Source: Pholiota molesta
Lineage: Eukaryota; Basidiomycota; Agaricomycetes; Agaricales; Strophariaceae
Length of the DNA: 64,000 bases
Assembly (NCBI GenBank): GCA_014925825.1
Contig: JACGCK010000056.1
Location: 186,001 to 250,000 of the forward strand
Direction of reading: 5' to 3'
Below the pieces are notes generated by a model. That model made no database searches. It was not told the origin of the DNA and saw only the letters and a program-made list of their open reading frames with translations. Shown in pieces: positions 59,887 through 64,000 of the stretch. Every line of letters starts with the position of its first letter. Position 1 is the stretch's first letter. The position numbers and the translations under genes are program-made.

Positions 59887-61623
59887 ATGCCTTTCTCCGA
59901 CGCTTTCCGCAAGGTCACCGTGAAGCAGGGTGTTCTCTCCGCTGAGTGCAGAAAAGCCGACAACAAGACTTGGATTTCTTCGTCTATCAACTTGGACGAG
60001 TTCCTCGGAAACATCGACGGCAAGTTCGTCCTCGGTAGCAAGGGGTTCAGCCAGTCCGCACAGGACATCACTCTCGTTGACGGTGTCATCGCCGCCAAAC
60101 TCAAGAACTCCGCTGGCAAGTACGTCGACGCCAAATACGACCTCAGCAGCCATGTACACAGCCAAGATGGTATTATCGCTGCTCGTGGCACTGGATCGTA
60201 AGTGGTTGATCCGCCGGTTCCCTATTTGGCTCCGACGCTAAGCGCCCATCTTGCTTCTTCAGCGTGCTTGGCGTAGCCGCCGCGGGAGGCCTTGAAAGGA
60301 CTTTGTCGGCCAGCAGCACCGCATCAGGAGCGAGCATGGCTAGCATGGCCAGCATGGCCAGCATGACCTCCTCGAGCTCAGCTTCGACTTCGATGACCTC
60401 GGTCTCGCACGCGTCTTCTCAGTCGACCAAGACCTTCAAGTCTTCCTCTTTTAGGCAGTAAGCAAATACTTCTTATCGCATCAATTAATACGGTCTAATT
60501 CTCTATGTTTGTTCTTAGATTTAGCCAGCAGCTCCTCCTCGAGGAACACTGCAACAACTTCGCCCTGAAGGGTACTATCTTGCACTGCGACGTTCACCAC
60601 GAAGACGGCCGCGTCACCCACGCCACCTTTGATCTCGAGATCTGCATCGGCAACGTCGAAGGACGCCTCGTATGGGATGCCAGTGGCTTCAGCAAGACCA
60701 CCAAGGACATCGCTCTCGTTGACGGCTTCTTCCTGACTGCCAAGTGCCGCCACCACATCAACCACGACCAATGGATCATCGCCAGGCTCGACATCCGCAC
60801 CCGCCTCCGCATTCAAGGAGACGTCATCATCTTCGTCGAGACCAACAAAAAGCTCTCGATGATGCTCAGCGAAGTCCCCTGGATGAAATTCAAGGTCATC
60901 GCCGAGCCCGATCTCTCCGTCTTCAGCAAGCACCCCGTCGTCCAGCAGACGATGACCCGCATCGCCGAGAGCACCGTCGAGCACGTCACCACCGAGATGC
61001 ACAAGATGCTCACCATCGCCATGGAGAGCGCGATCATCGCCATCACCGCCTCTGCGATGAAGCACGTCTCTACCCAGATGCAACACACCGTCCAGGACGC
61101 CGTTGGCTACGCAGTGGCCAGCCCTTCCGCCACCGAGTCTGAGTTCCTTCACATCGGCGCGGCTGCTGGCTTCTTCGGAGGCGCCTACGGTGCTGGAGGT
61201 GGTGCCGTATACGGCGCTGGCGGCGCTGGTGGTGCCGTGTACGGTGCGGGCGGCGCTGGCGGTGCCTATGGCGCTGGTGGTGGTGCTGTTTACGGCGCTG
61301 GCGGCGGCGCTGTCTACGGCGCTGGGGGCGCCACCGGTGGCACCTATAGCGCTGGCGGTACGTACTATGGCGCTGGCGGTGCTGCCTATGGAAACGGCGG
61401 CACCTTGGTCTCGGGAGGCAGCTACTTCAACGAGAGTGCCGGGGCATACCAAGCAGCGGGCTACAACAATGGCCTCGCTAGTGCAGGTATTCTGAGCAGG
61501 TCCGTCAGCGAGAGCAGCAGTGTCTCGGCCTCGGCCTCTGAGGCGCACACTGAGTCCAGCTCCGTGAGCGCTTCCACCTCCGCGACTCAGACTGCCAGCG
61601 CTGCTATTGCCGCCTCTTCTTAA
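59887..61623 (+). CDS. Tandem cyanovirin-N-homology (CVNH) protein with helical and Gly/Ala/Tyr-repeat tail
   Basis: Three exons: 59887-60197, then 60263-60459, then from 60520; stop TAA 61621-61623. Exon 1 encodes a full CVNH domain: VKQGVLSAECRKADNKTW, SSINLDEFLGNIDGKFVLG, DITLVDGVIAAKLKN, DLSSHVHSQDGIIAA. Exon 2 is a Ser/Ala/Met linker with MASMASMASM repeats. Exon 3 begins with a second, more divergent CVNH (NNFALKGTILHCDVHHEDG, ATFDLEICIGNVEGRLVWD, KDIALVDGFFLTAKC, ARLDIRTRLRIQGDVIIF). A long helical stretch follows (QQTMTRIAESTVEHVTTEM..., AMESAIIAITASAMKHV), then about 100 residues of silk-like YGAGGA/GAVYGAGG repeats and a Ser/Ala-rich end. No signal peptide. CVNH domains bind mannose-type glycans in characterised members. 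The tail is unusual. The frame is clean. Confidence 0.85.
61201..61400 (+). repeat. Repeat encoding GAVYGAGG units
   Basis: A coding minisatellite within the CVNH gene. Units of about 24-30 bp (GGCGCTGGCGGTGC... type) encode GAGGAVYGAGGA with synonymous variation between copies. The protein repeat is therefore older than, or selected beyond, a recent DNA expansion. Confidence 0.65.
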
Positions 61624-63662
61624 TGGACATTATTTTTCTTTGCATATGCTCTGTATACCAAAAACGAGGCGCGTTCGCCTTTCCTCTTGCACTTTCATTT
61701 CTTCCTAGTATCATGCTATCATATCGGGTTCACAAATTATTACATACATACATAGTTGTCGTTCTTTTATCCTGCAATATATTTTTGCTTCTCTCCCTTG
61801 CTAATGCATATGATTGGTGGCCGCCCGCTGTCCACTGCCTACTGCTTCAGCCAACAATATCGAAGTACTTTCGGCCTGATTTTGCTCTAACTCGCTGTAG
61901 CTGTATGAACTGACAGAAATTTGATGGTGCCATAATAAGTTTAGTATCTTTCTAATGCTCCTATGTGGACACTGAAATCGATTTGGGGTAGACTCAAAAC
62001 CTTAATATTGACATTTTACCTAGGTTCCGAGGAAAGTACAGTATTGTCGGTAAGTACAGTCACGGTGTGAATTCACCCATGATCGTCCCAAAAATAGCAG
62101 GCATCGACCTAAAAATGGTAAGACGATTGTCACCGGCTACCAAGTCCCGAATTTAATCAAAGAACCATTCAAACCCCTCTTATATATAAAATTCGACAGC
62201 GATGGAGAAATTCAGTGGAGACCTATTGAACGAGCTTAATTGCCCACATGCGGCGCTCACATGTTATCATGGGAAGCATTTCGAGGCCAAGCGTGGTCGA
62301 TTCAGATACCATTCCAGCCTTCTAGGTCTCCAACTTTTTGTTTCCGTTATATGCTGTATCGAGAAGAAGTGCCTGACCTTCTGTGGAAGCGATGCAATTC
62401 TGTTTGATTTTCTACTTATGTTCATTATACATACTTCCAAGCACGGAGCGATCTGACGCCGTCCGTCTTTGATTGTTCGCGGTGACGTCGACAGTCTTTG
62501 GTTGTCCGCGGTGACATCGAAAGAGTGCCCAGCCCAAGTATCATAAACGGTCATTAACGCACTACGTTTTCTAAGCATTCAATGAGAATGATCATTTTGG
62601 ATTTCTATTGAAGAAGAAAGGCGCATGATGTATCTGTGAGAGATTGTATGCCAAAATTATTGACCCTGCTTAATGGCAGCTTGTAAAATTATATGTTGTG
62701 GCGAATCTAGGACAGAAGGAATGGTAGAGCGTTAAATTTCGGACTCTCCACAGCGTTGGAAGTTCGATAACAGAAGTCCCGAGTTGATATGTTGAAATCA
62801 CTTGACCTTAGTGGCCCAAGCAGTTACACCAATTAAACGGTTTGCAGTTCTTGTACGCAACCTTCATAAAATATGTGGATGTCGAGATGGGGTAAACCTT
62901 TAATAAGTATTTCAATATTAGGATAATCATCTTTGCTTGGATGCAGTCAGGCTGGGCAAATTTGGTGTCTGATTCTGTTTGAATGGATAGCAATAATAGC
63001 ACTATATCCAAGCATCTCTCAAAGCTGCGGAGAAGCAGGATGCAAATAACATCGATGGCCGGTGGCCCGGTTTATAACCACTCTTCAAGAACGGGGCCAA
63101 AAACGAGAAAGAGAACATCCCAATTGTAAGTACTGATGAGTCAAGCAAAAGCTAAGAGTTTTCGAGTCCGAGCTGAGCGCAGACCGAAGGTGACACGTCT
63201 GTATGATCTCTGCTTGTCAACAGGCGGCGGACAGCTTCAAGTCAGATCTGCAGAGCATACTTAAATAATGAATCATGCGGCGCATGACAGTTAATAAATC
63301 ATGAGAACCATATCTGACCGCCGTCGGAAAGCTTGAGAGACCACCGAAAGTTATTGTGAACAGGAAAAGCCGCCGTCGGTTATCTCCAGTGCTGGAGACA
63401 GCTGGAGACTCTTCGTCCGTCTAGCGCGTTCGCTGCCAGTAATAGTACGTTCCGCAAATTCCAGTATAATCTCCGGCATGCTAAACCGAAGTTTTAAAAA
63501 CATACATCCACAACAAATCCAGCTGCCCTGCCCAGTTCAAACGACCTCGAGCAAGACATAGCAGAAAATAAAATAAAAGGAAAGAAAAATCCGCCTTGCT
63601 GCTATTTACCACTGCATTAAGTAAACGAAACAATATCCCCGCAACGTCGAAAAATATCTGAT
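61624..63662. other. Intergenic spacer
   Basis: No gene firmly supported. TATATATAAA at about 62179-62188 sits just before a short ORF (62202-62456) that matches nothing known. A 29-bp direct repeat is annotated separately. Confidence 0.35.
62465..62522 (+). repeat. Two tandem 29-bp repeats
   Basis: GTCTTTGATTGTTCGCGGTG... and GTCTTTGGTTGTCCGCGGTG... are adjacent, differ at a few positions and share GCGGTGAC(G/A)TCGA. Function unknown. Confidence 0.7.
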
Positions 63663-64000
63663 CTAGTAACCGCTTCCACCAGCACCATTGACCTATAAGA
63701 GAGAAATAAGAGAGTGCGGTCAGTAATGCAACTCATAATTTCATCCAAGCCACGCCAGACATGGAATATCCACAGTCCTCCGTATCCAGCACCCACCCCC
63801 AACCCTCAAAACCAAAAAATCACGAAATATTCACCTTATCCTTCAACGACGAGATGAACTGCTGGTAGCTCGGGAGCATATCCGCGCGGTCCTGGATCAG
63901 CATGCTCAGCGCCCAGAGCCGCAGCGGCGGCTCCCCGTCCTCCTTGACGATGTACAGGTGCGGGTAGTACACGCCGCGCCGCAGCTCGCGGATCTTCTGG
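63663..64000 (-). CDS. Unrecognised protein, C-terminal part (continues past the right edge)
   Basis: The last two exons of a minus-strand gene. The larger (64000-63835) reads [55 protein letters not shown], with GC-rich codons and no stops. It ends at donor GTGAAT; the next exon (63692-63663) encodes VNGAGGSGY and a stop. The phase is consistent. No family is recognised from this piece, and no membrane span is seen. Confidence 0.6.

Noticed and set aside
60481..61548. 355-residue minus-strand ORF opposite the CVNH gene
   Set aside because: Arises from the GC-rich repetitive coding strand; CVNH motifs and introns support the plus strand.
62700..62790. tRNA-like words (TGGTAGAGCG and GTTCGATA)
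   Set aside because: They resemble A and B boxes, but no acceptor, anticodon or T stem pairs around them.

Overview
The window looks like nuclear DNA of an agaricomycete (mushroom-forming basidiomycete). Genes are split by many short introns of about 48-70 nt. Lineage-typical families are present: F-box/LRR proteins, a NACHT STAND NTPase, HET-C, an M43 pappalysin-like protease, CVNH lectin domains and a KRE6/SKN1 GH16 protein. These sit among deeply conserved housekeeping genes. No rRNA, tRNA or CRISPR was found.

Layout. 1-1983 (+): 3' part of a SANT-domain protein. 2257-2849 (-): Par14-type parvulin, divergent from RLI1/ABCE1 (3023-5479, +). 6135-7486 (-): DNAJC17-like J+RRM spliceosomal protein, divergent from KGD2/DLST (7774-9551, +). 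9955-10830 (-): an unrecognised gene. 10.9-13.8 kb: gene-poor. 13846-15353 (-): F-box/LRR protein. 16821-17219 (-): RPB10, four exons. 18426-19086 (+): small conserved-looking protein. 20675-24362 (-): HET-C. 24.4-26.7 kb: gene-poor, one HTH remnant. 26718-27989 (+): second F-box protein. 28748-30449 (+): NTF2+RRM (G3BP/Bre5-like). 31444-33190 (+): gamma-tubulin. 33847-36369 (-): NACHT protein. 37312-38925 (-): Fus3/Kss1-class MAP kinase. 38.9-45.7 kb: gene-poor, holding a 2.5-kb DNA transposon. 45716-48631 (+): KRE6/SKN1. 48926-50170 (-): secreted M43 metalloprotease. 50786-51871 (+): secreted/anchored PA-like protein. 52054-54485 (+): ELYS-domain protein. 56243-56893 (+): disordered SYGSSN-repeat protein. 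59887-61623 (+): tandem CVNH protein with a silk-like tail. 63663-64000 (-): 3' end of an unrecognised gene.

The strongest new structure is an apparently undescribed non-autonomous DNA transposon at 41952-44467. It has an identical 8-bp target duplication (TCCAAGAT) on both sides and 32-bp imperfect terminal inverted repeats. It also carries arrays of a GCGTG-core ~10-bp repeat, which point inward from both ends. The tandem CVNH protein at 59.9-61.6 kb is the most unusual gene. A further point for any user: several conserved genes (RLI1, KGD2, DNAJC17, gamma-tubulin, G3BP-like, F-box) carry multiple apparent single-base deletions, while others (RPB10, MAPK, KRE6, CVNH) read cleanly. This suggests residual assembly indels rather than many pseudogenes.

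Functionally the set is mixed. It covers translation recycling, transcription, splicing, TCA cycle, microtubule nucleation, pheromone/invasive MAPK signalling, cell-wall beta-glucan synthesis and secretion, plus self/non-self-related families (HET-C, NACHT).
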